A program made the position numbers and the translations under genes. Shown piece after piece: positions 1-7,797 of a stretch of DNA of 10,051 nt. The DNA comes from CAWUIH01 sp963922495 (lineage in GTDB: Bacteria > Pseudomonadota > Gammaproteobacteria > Coxiellales > Coxiellaceae). The DNA is taken from assembly GCA_963922495.1 (NCBI GenBank), contig CAWUIH010000054.1, positions 1 to 10,051 on the forward strand, in the 5' to 3' direction. The notes under the pieces were generated by a model that was not told the DNA's origin, did not search any database, and saw only the letters and a list, made by a program, of their open reading frames with translations. How positions within the stretch are numbered: position 1 is the first letter of the stretch; every line of letters begins with the position of its first letter.

Positions 1-41
1 TTCAAATGCGGCTTCTCTCTTACAAATTTTTCCTTCGACAT
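1..41 (-). CDS. tuf: Elongation factor Tu, N-terminal fragment (runs off left edge)
   Basis: EF-Tu is the GTPase that delivers aminoacyl-tRNA to the ribosomal A site. Only the first 13 codons plus two bases are present. They read MSKEKFVREKPHL, which matches the conserved EF-Tu N-terminus (MSKEKFERTKPHVN in E. coli). The GTP-binding motifs lie beyond the window. The ATG at 39-41 is preceded by GAGAGG (51-56) at a 9-base spacing, a good Shine-Dalgarno sequence. The gene lies 30 bases after fusA on the same strand, the usual str operon order. Which tuf copy this is cannot be told from the fragment. Identity rests on a short stretch plus gene order, but the two agree. Confidence 0.93.
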   Translation of the reverse strand, partial: MSKEKFVREKPHL

Positions 42-71
42 GGCGGTTTACCTCTCTTAAATAACAATTTT

Positions 72-2159
72 TTATTGTTTCATTACAGCTTCAGCAATAT
101 TTTTAGGCGCTTCGGCATATTTCAAAAATTCCATAGTATAAGTAGCACGACCTTGTGATAAAGAACGCAGATCTGTGGCATAACCAAACATCTCGGCTAA
201 TGGGACTTCCGCATCAACTGTTTTTCCGACAGGGCTCTCATCCATACCCTGTATCATCCCACGACGACGATTTAAATCACCAACAACGTCACCCATATAA
301 TCTTCAGGAGTGACTACCTCAACCTTCATGATAGGCTCTAGCAACACCGGTTTTGCTTTCGTAGCACCAGCTTTAAAGCACATAGACCCCGCGATCTTAA
401 ATGCCATTTCACTAGAATCGACATCATGGTAGGAGCCATCGTAAATGGTTACTTTCACATCCACTACTGGATAGCCGGCTATTACACCATTTTCCATCTG
501 TTCTTGCACGCCTTTTTCGACTGCAGGAATATATTCTTTTGGAACAACACCACCCACAATCTCATTGACAAACTCAAAACCGGTACCAGCTTCTTTAGGC
601 TCAATACGTAACCATACATGACCATATTGTCCACGGCCACCTGTTTGGCGAATATATTTGCCCTCCTGCTCAATGGGCTGACGAATCGTTTCACGATAGG
701 CAACTCGTGGTTTACCAACATTTGCACTGACATTGAATTCACGCATCAAGCGATCAACGATAATTTCCAAATGTAACTCACCCATACCCTCAATAATGGT
801 TTGACCAGATTCTTCGTCTGTGTGCACACGAAATGATGGATCTTCTTGTGCTAATTTACCTAAAGCCACACTCATTTTTTCTTGGTCAGCTTTTGTCTTA
901 GGCTCGATCGCGACGGAGATTACAGGCTCAGGAAATTCCATTCGTTCCAGAGTGATAATGTTTTTTTGATCACATAATGTGTCACCTGTTGTCACACTCT
1001 TTAGACCAACGGCTGCAGCAATATCACCAGCATAAACTTCCTTGATCTCTTCTCGTGAATTAGAGTGCATCTGCAAAATACGACCAATGCGCTCTTTTTT
1101 ACGTTTAATTGGATTGTAAACTGAATCGCCTGATTTCAACTTGCCTGAGTAAACACGGAAGAATGTGAGTGTACCGACAAAGGGATCGGTAGCAATTTTA
1201 AAAGCTAATGCGGAAAACGGCGCATCATCAGAAGATTCACGCACACCACTATCACCATCGTCGTCTTCACCAGTAATAGCTGGCACGTCGAGTGGAGAGG
1301 GCATATATTCGATAACTGCGTCTAACAATGCCTGAACACCTTTATTTTTAAAGGCAGTACCACATAACATAGGCACAATTTCATTAGCTAAGGTCAGTCT
1401 GCGAATACCGTTCTTAATTTCGTCAATCGACAAATCCCCCTCTTCAAGGTATTTCTCCATAAACTCTTCTGATGATTCTGCAACTGCTTCAACTAATTTT
1501 TCACGCCACTCTTGGGCTTCTTCATGCATATCATCAGGAATATCTTCATGACGGAAAGTCATACCCTTGTCTTCTTCATTCCAGTAGACCGCTTTCATCA
1601 AAACAAGATCAACAATACCTTTGAAATTTTCCTCAGCACCAATCGCAAGCTGGATAGGTACTGGATTTGCCTTTAATCGATCACGAACCTGCTCAACCAC
1701 TCTCAAAAAGTTTGCACCCGCACGATCCATTTTGTTGACAAAACCCATACGCGGCACTTGATACTTATTCGCTTGTCGCCATACAGTTTCACTTTGTGGC
1801 TCTACACCACCTACTGAGCAGAATACAGCCACCGCACCGTCTAATACACGCAGTGAACGCTCTACCTCAATGGTAAAATCAACGTGCCCTGGAGTATCAA
1901 TAATATTAATGCGATGCTTGGGAAACTGCTTACTCATACCCATCCAATAGGTAGTTGTCGCTGCAGAGGTAATAGTAATACCTCGCTCCTGCTCTTGCTC
2001 CATCCAATCCATAACCGCACTGCCTTCGTGCACTTCACCCATTTTGTGAGAGACACCAGTGTAGTAAAGAATACGCTCTGTCGTCGTAGTTTTACCGGCA
2101 TCAATGTGGGCCATAATACCGATGTTTCGCGTTCTCTGTAATGAAATTTCTCTTGGCAT
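72..2159 (-). CDS. fusA: Elongation factor G (EF-G), ribosomal translocase
   Basis: EF-G is the cytosolic GTPase that drives tRNA-mRNA translocation and, with RRF, ribosome recycling. The 695 residues cover the whole family (E. coli 704). The G domain shows AHIDAGKT (17-24), the switch I segment ending RGITI (59-63), DTPGHVD (88-94), NKMD (142-145) and CGTAF (266-270). A short acidic, probably flexible link (298-312) precedes domain II. Domain III carries MGELHLEI (459-466). Domain IV has GGRGQYGH (507-514) and SYHDVDSS (576-583), the tip region that enters the decoding centre. Domain V ends with the conserved RATYTMEFLKY segment. The ATG at 2157-2159 is six bases after the rpsG stop, and its Shine-Dalgarno lies inside rpsG, so translational coupling is likely. 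It ends in TAA. Nothing essential is missing. Confidence 0.99.
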   Translation of the reverse strand: MPREISLQRTRNIGIMAHIDAGKTTTTERILYYTGVSHKMGEVHEGSAVMDWMEQEQERGITITSAATTTYWMGMSKQFPKHRINIIDTPGHVDFTIEVERSLRVLDGAVAVFCSVGGVEPQSETVWRQANKYQVPRMGFVNKMDRAGANFLRVVEQVRDRLKANPVPIQLAIGAEENFKGIVDLVLMKAVYWNEEDKGMTFRHEDIPDDMHEEAQEWREKLVEAVAESSEEFMEKYLEEGDLSIDEIKNGIRRLTLANEIVPMLCGTAFKNKGVQALLDAVIEYMPSPLDVPAITGEDDDGDSGVRESSDDAPFSALAFKIATDPFVGTLTFFRVYSGKLKSGDSVYNPIKRKKERIGRILQMHSNSREEIKEVYAGDIAAAVGLKSVTTGDTLCDQKNIITLERMEFPEPVISVAIEPKTKADQEKMSVALGKLAQEDPSFRVHTDEESGQTIIEGMGELHLEIIVDRLMREFNVSANVGKPRVAYRETIRQPIEQEGKYIRQTGGRGQYGHVWLRIEPKEAGTGFEFVNEIVGGVVPKEYIPAVEKGVQEQMENGVIAGYPVVDVKVTIYDGSYHDVDSSEMAFKIAGSMCFKAGATKAKPVLLEPIMKVEVVTPEDYMGDVVGDLNRRRGMIQGMDESPVGKTVDAEVPLAEMFGYATDLRSLSQGRATYTMEFLKYAEAPKNIAEAVMKQ

Positions 2160-2165
2160 TTTCTA

Positions 2166-2747
2166 CTACCACCTATAATGCGCAAAGGCCTGATTTGCTT
2201 TAGCCATACGATGAACATCTTCACGCTTTTTAACCGATCCACCGCGACCATCTATTGCATCAAGAATCTCGTTTGCAAGACGCATCACCATCGTTTTCTC
2301 GTTGCGCTTGTTGGAATATTCAGCCAACCAACGCATCGCTAAAGCTTGGCGGCGTACCGCACGAATTTCGACGGGAACCTGATAGGTTGAACCACCAACG
2401 CGTCGAGATTTTACCTCAACAGATGGCGTAATATTTTTTAGGGCCTCTTTAAATTTGGAAATTGCCAGGTCACGCGCAGCTTCATTAGCTCGTATATCAC
2501 CGGCTATTCGGCGAGCACTTGAACCACCTTTTCCACCCTCACCAACTTCATCGGCGTTGTCTGACTTAATATTAGATTTTCCTTGGGTACGCTGCACAAC
2601 CAAATCAAGTGCGCCATAGACAATCTTTTCAGCGACAGATTTCTTACCAGAGCGAGTCACAGTATTGATAAACTTTGCCAGTAACTCACTTTGAAAAAGT
2701 GGGTCTGGTAGTAATTTTCTTTTTGGTGCTGATTTTCTACGTGCCAT
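2166..2747 (-). CDS. rpsG: 30S ribosomal protein S7 with an inserted loop
   Basis: S7 nucleates assembly of the 30S head by binding the 3' major domain of 16S rRNA, and its beta-hairpin contacts the E-site region. Conserved landmarks are KLLPDPLFQSELLAKFIN (11-28), GKKSVAEKIVYGAL (34-47), the hairpin segment SVEVKSRRVGGSTYQVPVE (109-127), ALAMRW (135-140), and the terminal VKKREDVHRMAKANQAFAHY (172-191) ending RW. The protein is 193 residues against about 156 for the short bacterial form. The extra ~37 residues sit around 58-94, between the second and third helices, and are rich in Gly, Ser and charged residues. The C-terminus stops at HYRW without the longer tail of E. coli K-12 S7. GGAG at 2757-2760 sits 9 bases before the ATG. 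It ends in tandem TAG TAG. Confidence 0.98.
   Translation of the reverse strand: MARRKSAPKRKLLPDPLFQSELLAKFINTVTRSGKKSVAEKIVYGALDLVVQRTQGKSNIKSDNADEVGEGGKGGSSARRIAGDIRANEAARDLAISKFKEALKNITPSVEVKSRRVGGSTYQVPVEIRAVRRQALAMRWLAEYSNKRNEKTMVMRLANEILDAIDGRGGSVKKREDVHRMAKANQAFAHYRW
2169..2174 (-). promoter_or_regulatory. fusA ribosome binding site inside the end of rpsG
   Basis: AGGTGG, formed by the last two sense codons of rpsG (Arg-Trp), lies 9 bases upstream of the fusA ATG. The only sequence between the rpsG stop and fusA is TAGAAA, so no other Shine-Dalgarno is available. A ribosome finishing S7 would sit on this site, which favours coupled translation of S7 and EF-G (inference). Confidence 0.8.
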
Positions 2748-2765
2748 CAGGCTTTACTCCAACTG

Positions 2766-3140
2766 TTATTCTTTAGGTTTTTTCTCACCATATTTGGAAC
2801 GACCACGACGTCGCCCAGAAACACCTGCGGTATCCAAACTGCCACGCACCACATGGTAACGCACCCCTGGCAAATCTTTTACACGACCACCACGAATCAG
2901 TACAACCGAGTGTTCTTGTAGGTTATGTCCTTCACCGCCAATGTATGCGGTTACTTCCGCACCGTTAGTCACACGCACACGCGCTACTTTACGCATAGCT
3001 GAGTTTGGCTTTCTAGGTGTTGTAGTATATACACGAGTACAAACGCCACGCCTTTGTGGGCAGCCTTCTAAGGCGGGAACATCGCTTTTCTTTCTTTTCG
3101 CGCGACGTGGTTTCCTCACCAACTGGTTGATTCTGGCCAT
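2766..3140 (-). CDS. rpsL: 30S ribosomal protein S12
   Basis: S12 lies at the 30S decoding centre, where it monitors codon-anticodon pairing and is the classic target of streptomycin-resistance mutations. The 124 residues equal the usual length. Seen motifs are NQLVRKPR (5-12), VPALEGCPQRRGVCTRVYTT (21-40), PRKPNSAMRK (42-51), IGGEGHNLQEHSV (67-79) and RGGRVKDLPGVRYH (83-96). K88 and D89, the latter methylthiolated by RimO in E. coli, are conserved. Position 43, Lys in E. coli, is Arg here (codon AGA at 3012-3014). The ATG is preceded by GGAG (3149-3152) at an 8-base spacing. It is the first gene of the str operon, downstream of its own promoter, and is followed by rpsG after 18 bases. The basic tail ends SKYGEKKPKE. 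Confidence 0.99.
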   Translation of the reverse strand: MARINQLVRKPRRAKRKKSDVPALEGCPQRRGVCTRVYTTTPRKPNSAMRKVARVRVTNGAEVTAYIGGEGHNLQEHSVVLIRGGRVKDLPGVRYHVVRGSLDTAGVSGRRRGRSKYGEKKPKE

Positions 3141-3145
3141 TAAAA

Positions 3146-3166
3146 TTTCTCCAAGCTCTGGATAAA
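3146..3166 (-). promoter_or_regulatory. Short rpsL leader hairpin covering the Shine-Dalgarno
   Basis: In the rpsL leader, TCCA(GAGCT)TGGA can pair. After one mismatch, flanking TTT and AAA extend the stem. The 3' side contains the GGAG ribosome binding site, so pairing would partly hide it. The stem is short and AU-rich at the base, so it is at best a weak translational modulator. Its presence is read directly from the sequence; a regulatory role is speculation. Confidence 0.3.
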
Positions 3167-3218
3167 CTCATTCACTAGTGCCACTAAAATGCATAATATA
3201 CAGTGACGCAGAGCGTGG

Positions 3219-3248
3219 ATTCTAATGAATCGGGCTTAGTAATGTCAA
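3219..3248 (-). promoter_or_regulatory. sigma70-type promoter of the str operon (rpsL-rpsG-fusA-tuf)
   Basis: On the minus strand there is a perfect -35 TTGACA (3243-3248), an 18-base spacer and a -10 TAGAAT (3219-3224, five of six consensus bases). Initiation would fall near 3209-3214, giving a leader of about 70 bases before rpsL. The bases after the -10 are CCACGCTC, a GC-rich discriminator typical of ribosomal promoters repressed by ppGpp and DksA in gammaproteobacteria. Stringent control is therefore an inference. A small ACGC(TCT)GCGT palindrome (3206-3216) overlaps the start region. This promoter lets the str genes be expressed apart from rpoBC. Confidence 0.82.
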
Positions 3249-3303
3249 GGGGAAATAGCGTTATATCAGGATTTCTCGGCATTACGCGGAAAAAGAGATT
3301 TTG

Positions 3304-3453
3304 TTATTGCGCTCAACTGCTTTTTCTAAGATTATGGTTTGGAATTAACGATAGCAAATCCTTATGCATTATCAAATACTTGGCACCTATGTCACGACTC
3401 ATCACTAAGGCGGCACCAAAAATTACCTTGAAAAAAGCAGTTGAACGCGATTA
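3304..3453. repeat. 150-base imperfect inverted repeat in the rpoC-rpsL spacer
   Basis: Arms 3304-3341 and 3416-3453 are complementary at about 28 of 38 positions plus two G-T wobbles. They contain a perfect 13-base core (TCAACTGCTTTTT at 3313-3325 against 3432-3444). The 74 bases between the arms carry a nested CCTTA/TAAGG pair and no convincing gene. The remainder of the 433-base spacer (3141-3573) holds only the possible terminator, the rpsL promoter and leader. The repeat could be a miniature inverted-repeat element or its remnant, or a structured segment of read-through RNA. I see no clear target-site duplication and do not recognise a named family. Confidence 0.55.
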
Positions 3454-3513
3454 AATGGTGTAACCGATTGATTGAGATCGCGTAATAAAAATTATCGACG
3501 TTACTTCATTGAT

Positions 3514-3559
3514 GATAAGAAGAATCCTCCGGTGACTATCGATAAACGAGATCACCGGA
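3514..3559 (-). terminator. Possible intrinsic terminator after rpoC
   Basis: Beginning 14 bases after the rpoC stop, a perfect 8-base stem TCCGGTGA / TCACCGGA (3552-3559 with 3528-3535) encloses a 16-base loop that can form a further TCG/CGA pair. It is followed on the minus strand by GGATTCTTCTTAT. The tail is T-rich but broken by G, A and C, so termination is probably partial and some rpoBC transcripts may read through into the str operon. Position and orientation fit the end of the rpoBC operon. Confidence 0.5.
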
Positions 3560-3573
3560 ATTGAAGAAAAACC

Positions 3574-6500
3574 TTATTCGTGCGCTTCATCAGAAGATGA
3601 TTTCAACGCTTCACTTAAAGCTTGCTCTGCTTCACTGGCCGTAACCCCTTTTTCTTCAACAAGTGCTATATTCGCGTCATGCTGCTCACGACGGCGATTC
3701 TCGTGATAACTGAAGCCAGTTCCAGCTGGAATCAGGCGACCCACGATGACATTTTCTTTTAGTCCACGCAAATCATCGGATTTGCCAGAGACGGAAGCAC
3801 CGGTTAGCACTCTTGTTGTTTCCTGGAACGAAGCGGCAGAAATAAAAGATTCTGTCGCAAGCGATGCCTTGGTAATCCCCAATAGAATCGGCTCATATTC
3901 TGCTGAGCGACCATTTTTGGCAACCACCTTGTCGTTCTCTTCACTCACGCGGTAACGTTCAAGCTGTTCGCCTTGTAATAAATGTGTGTCGCCTGGGTGT
4001 GAAATTTGCACTTTACGCAACATTTGACGCACGATAACTTCAATATGTTTATCATTAATCCGTACACCTTGCAGTCGATAAACTTCCTGGACTTCATCAA
4101 CAATGTAATTAGATAGCGCATTGACACCCAACAGTCTCAAAATATCATGTGGATCAGTTGGGCCGTCAGCAATTACTTCACCACGCTCAACTGCTTCGCC
4201 TTCAAACACATTTACGTGTCGCCACTTCGGAATCAGCTCTTCATAAGTAGTACCATCTGATGCGGTAATGATTAAACGACCCTTTTCTTTGGTATCTTTT
4301 CCGAAGCTGACGATGCCGGATATTTCAGCCAGTATAGCTGCATCCTTCGGTTTACGTGCTTCAAATAAATCTGCAACGCGCGGCAGACCACCAGTAATAT
4401 CACGAGTTTTTGAAGTTTCTTGTGGAATACGTGCTAACACGTCACCAACTGCCACCTGATTACCGTCTTCCTTGGTCAAGATAGTTCCTTCAGGCAAGAA
4501 ATAATGAGCAGGAACATTACCTCCGAGCAATAGTAAATCATTCCCTTCTTCATCAATTAATTTAACCATCGGACGCAACTCTTTACCACTGGAGTTGCGC
4601 TGTTTTGTAGAGGTAACCACAATGCTTGATAGACCGGTTAAATCATCAGTTTGGCGATTCATGGTAACGCCATCGATTAAGTCAACAAACTTAAGAATGC
4701 CCGATGCTTCAGTAATTATGGGGTGGGTATGTGGATCCCATTGGGCAACAACTTGACTTGCTTTTACAACATCACCGTCACGTACGCTAATTGTTGCGCC
4801 GTAAGGCACTTTATAATGTTCGCGTTCACTGCCATTCATGTCGTAAATAACTAACTCACCCGAACGAGAAACAGCCACAATGTTGCCATTGGCTTGTTCC
4901 ACAAACTTTAAGTTACGCAAACCGACTCGCCCGTTTGATTTGACCTCAACATTACTCGCTGCTGTGGCACGAGATGCCGCACCACCGATATGGAAAGTAC
5001 GCATCGTAAGCTGGGTACCCGGCTCACCGATAGACTGAGCTGCTACCACACCAATTGCTTCACCAACGTTCACCATATGGCCTCGCGCCAGATCACGTCC
5101 GTAACACATTGAACAAATACCGTAGCGAGTTTCACAAGTAATTGCTGAACGCACTTTAACACGATCAATACTATGCTCTTCGAGCACATGAACTAATTTT
5201 TCATCCAACATTGTACCTACAGCCATCAACTCTTCATGAGTTTTAGGGTTAGTAACTGCTTCTGCAAGCACACGACCAAGAACCCGTTCACGCAGTGGCT
5301 CTACAACGTCCCCACCTTCAATGTGCGGTTTCATTTCAATATAGAGCGGTGTGCCACAGTCGTGTTCAGTGACGACTAAATCTTGCGCCACATCAACTAA
5401 ACGCCGTGTCAAATAACCTGAGTTTGCAGTTTTCAACGCTGTATCTGCCAAACCTTTACGCGCACCGTGTGTGGACACAAAGTATTGCAGTACGTTTAAA
5501 CCTTCACGGAAGTTGGCGGTAATCGGTGTTTCAATGATGGTGCCGTCTGGACGCGCCATCAAACCACGCATCCCCGCGAGCTGACGAATCTGCGCTGCAG
5601 AACCACGCGCACCAGAATCAGACATCATGAAAATAGAATTAAATGAATCTTGCTCAACGGTTTTACCATCTTTACCTTTAATAGTTTCTTTTGCAATTTT
5701 TTCCATCATAGCCTTGGCCACTTGATCGTTGGTACGCGACCAAATATCGATAACCTTATTGCGTCGTTCACCATCAGTAACCAAACCTGATGCAAATTGT
5801 TGCTGAATTTCACGCACTTCATTTTCGGCTATTTCAATAATGCCTTCTTTTTGCTCTGGCACCACCAAGTCTTCAACTCCAATGGAAACACCGGAGCGAG
5901 TGGCATAGTGGAAACCGGTATACATCAACTGATCAGCAAAAACGACAGTTGTTTTCAGACCCAATTCACGGTAGCAGATATCTAATAGTTGAGTGACTGC
6001 TTTTTTGGTCATGGGCTGATTGACTAAATCAAATGCTAAACCTGCTGGAATCACCTCCCACAGAATAATACGACCTACAGTTGTTTCAACCAAACGTGTT
6101 TGCTGTACTTTCTCATCATCCTGACTGATTGTGGTTTCGGTAATACGGACTTTAACTCGTGCATGAATTTCAACTTGATCGTTTTCATAAGCGCGCATCA
6201 CTTCATCAGAATTAGCGAAAATCATGCCTTCACCTTTGGCATTAATACGGTCGCGAGTGATATAGTAAAGACCCAACACCACATCTTGAGTCGGTACGAT
6301 AATCGGTTCACCATTGGCAGGATGTAGCACATTGTTCGTGGACATCATCAAAGAGCGAGCTTCAAGTTGTGCTTCCAACGTCAACGGAACGTGTACCGCC
6401 ATTTGGTCACCGTCAAAGTCAGCGTTGTAAGCGGTACAAACCAATGGATGCAATTGAATCGCCTTACCTTCAATTAATACTGGCTCAAATGCCTGGATAC

Positions 6501-7797
6501 CTAAACGATGAAGTGTGGGTGCACGGTTAAGCAGTACTGGATGCTCACGAATCACTTGTTCGAGGATATCCCATACTTCAGGTGCTTCCGTCTCAACCAG
6601 TTTCTTAGCCGCCTTAATAGTTGTAGCCAAGCCACGATGCTGTAACTTACTGAAGATAAATGGTTTAAATAATTCCAATGCCATTTTCTTCGGTAATCCC
6701 GCTTGGTGCAATTTCAAGGTTGGTCCGACCACGATCACTGAACGACCAGAGTAATCAACCCGTTTACCTAATAAATTTTGGCGGAAACGACCCGATTTAC
6801 CTTTAATCATATCTGCCAAAGATTTTAATGGGCGACGATTAGAACCTAAGATAGCACGTCCACGGCGACCATTATCCAACAGCGCGTCGACAGATTCCTG
6901 TAGCATACGCTTTTCGTTTCGCACAATAATATCTGGTGCATTTAAGTCTAATAAGCGTTTCAAACGATTATTGCGATTAATAACGCGACGGTATAGATCA
7001 TTTAAATCGGAAGTGACAAAGCGACCTCCATCAAGTGGTACCAACGGACGCAAATCGGGTGGCAATACCGGCAATACATTTAAGATCATCCATTCAGGTT
7101 TGTTGCCTGATTCTTCAAATGCTGTAAGTACACGCAAACGCTTGGTGATTTTCTTAATTTTCGTTTCAGAGGTTGTCTTGGGTAGCTCTTCTCGCAGTTC
7201 TTCAATTTCTGCTGCCAGATCAATATCACTCAGCAGTATTTGAATGGCTTCTGCACCCATCATTGCTTTGAATTCATCACCGTGTTCTTCCAACGCGTCC
7301 AGGTAAGCTTCCTCTGAAAGCATTTCACCTATTTCAAGTGTGGTCATACCAGGATCAACGACAACATAGGCCTCAAAATATAAAATGCGCTCGATATCGC
7401 GCAGCGTCATATCGAGTAATAGCCCGATGCGAGAAGGCAAAGATTTCAAATACCAGATGTGGGCAACTGGGCAAGACAACTCAATGTGTCCCATACGCTC
7501 ACGACGCACTTTCGCCAGCGTAACTTCAACACCACATTTCTCACAAACAACACCACGGTGTTTCAATCGTTTGTATTTACCACACAAACACTCATAATCT
7601 TTAATCGGACCAAAAATTTTGGCACAGAATAAACCTTCACGTTCTGGCTTGAATGTGCGGTAATTAATGGTTTCAGGCTTTTTAACCTCACCATAAGACC
7701 ACGAACGAATTTCTTCTGGAGATGCCAACTTTATGCGAAGCGCATCAAATTCAGCAGCGTGTTTATCACCTTTTAATTGTTTAATAAGGTCTCTCAA
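3574..7797 (-). CDS. rpoC: DNA-directed RNA polymerase subunit beta'
   Basis: Beta' carries the active-site metal and the clamp of RNA polymerase. At 1407 residues it equals E. coli in length, and residue numbers coincide. The N-terminal zinc site is C70, C72, C85, C88. The rudder/lid region has FRQNLLGKRVDYSGRSVI (338-355), and the Mg-binding loop is NADFDGDQ (458-465; D460, D462, D464). The second zinc site is C814, C888, C895, C898. The bridge helix precedes the trigger loop GTQLTMRTFHIGGAASR (927-943), which is interrupted by the long insertion (SI3) typical of gammaproteobacteria, then resumes before DITGGLPRVADLFEAR. The start is TTG at 7795-7797: AGGGG (7805-7809) lies 7 bases upstream and the N-terminus MRDLIKQLK aligns with E. 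coli MKDLLKFLK. It lies 18 bases after rpoB. The C-terminal tail is variable and acidic. Confidence 0.99.
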   Translation of the reverse strand: MRDLIKQLKGDKHAAEFDALRIKLASPEEIRSWSYGEVKKPETINYRTFKPEREGLFCAKIFGPIKDYECLCGKYKRLKHRGVVCEKCGVEVTLAKVRRERMGHIELSCPVAHIWYLKSLPSRIGLLLDMTLRDIERILYFEAYVVVDPGMTTLEIGEMLSEEAYLDALEEHGDEFKAMMGAEAIQILLSDIDLAAEIEELREELPKTTSETKIKKITKRLRVLTAFEESGNKPEWMILNVLPVLPPDLRPLVPLDGGRFVTSDLNDLYRRVINRNNRLKRLLDLNAPDIIVRNEKRMLQESVDALLDNGRRGRAILGSNRRPLKSLADMIKGKSGRFRQNLLGKRVDYSGRSVIVVGPTLKLHQAGLPKKMALELFKPFIFSKLQHRGLATTIKAAKKLVETEAPEVWDILEQVIREHPVLLNRAPTLHRLGIQAFEPVLIEGKAIQLHPLVCTAYNADFDGDQMAVHVPLTLEAQLEARSLMMSTNNVLHPANGEPIIVPTQDVVLGLYYITRDRINAKGEGMIFANSDEVMRAYENDQVEIHARVKVRITETTISQDDEKVQQTRLVETTVGRIILWEVIPAGLAFDLVNQPMTKKAVTQLLDICYRELGLKTTVVFADQLMYTGFHYATRSGVSIGVEDLVVPEQKEGIIEIAENEVREIQQQFASGLVTDGERRNKVIDIWSRTNDQVAKAMMEKIAKETIKGKDGKTVEQDSFNSIFMMSDSGARGSAAQIRQLAGMRGLMARPDGTIIETPITANFREGLNVLQYFVSTHGARKGLADTALKTANSGYLTRRLVDVAQDLVVTEHDCGTPLYIEMKPHIEGGDVVEPLRERVLGRVLAEAVTNPKTHEELMAVGTMLDEKLVHVLEEHSIDRVKVRSAITCETRYGICSMCYGRDLARGHMVNVGEAIGVVAAQSIGEPGTQLTMRTFHIGGAASRATAASNVEVKSNGRVGLRNLKFVEQANGNIVAVSRSGELVIYDMNGSEREHYKVPYGATISVRDGDVVKASQVVAQWDPHTHPIITEASGILKFVDLIDGVTMNRQTDDLTGLSSIVVTSTKQRNSSGKELRPMVKLIDEEGNDLLLLGGNVPAHYFLPEGTILTKEDGNQVAVGDVLARIPQETSKTRDITGGLPRVADLFEARKPKDAAILAEISGIVSFGKDTKEKGRLIITASDGTTYEELIPKWRHVNVFEGEAVERGEVIADGPTDPHDILRLLGVNALSNYIVDEVQEVYRLQGVRINDKHIEVIVRQMLRKVQISHPGDTHLLQGEQLERYRVSEENDKVVAKNGRSAEYEPILLGITKASLATESFISAASFQETTRVLTGASVSGKSDDLRGLKENVIVGRLIPAGTGFSYHENRRREQHDANIALVEEKGVTASEAEQALSEALKSSSDEAHE

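Noticed and set aside
298..1300. Possible fusidic acid resistance or specialised EF-G variant
   Set aside because: The domain I-V motifs are those of ordinary elongation EF-G and I could not identify a substitution at a well-known resistance site with confidence.
3260..3268. Second promoter, extended -10 TGATATAAC on the minus strand
   Set aside because: No -35 resembling consensus sits 16-18 bases upstream, and the TTGACA/TAGAAT pair downstream is far stronger.
3203..3454. 83-codon open frame on the plus strand inside the rpoC-rpsL spacer
   Set aside because: It begins within the str promoter region, crosses the inverted repeat, has no convincing ribosome binding site and matches no family I recognise. 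The promoter and repeat signals explain the sequence better.
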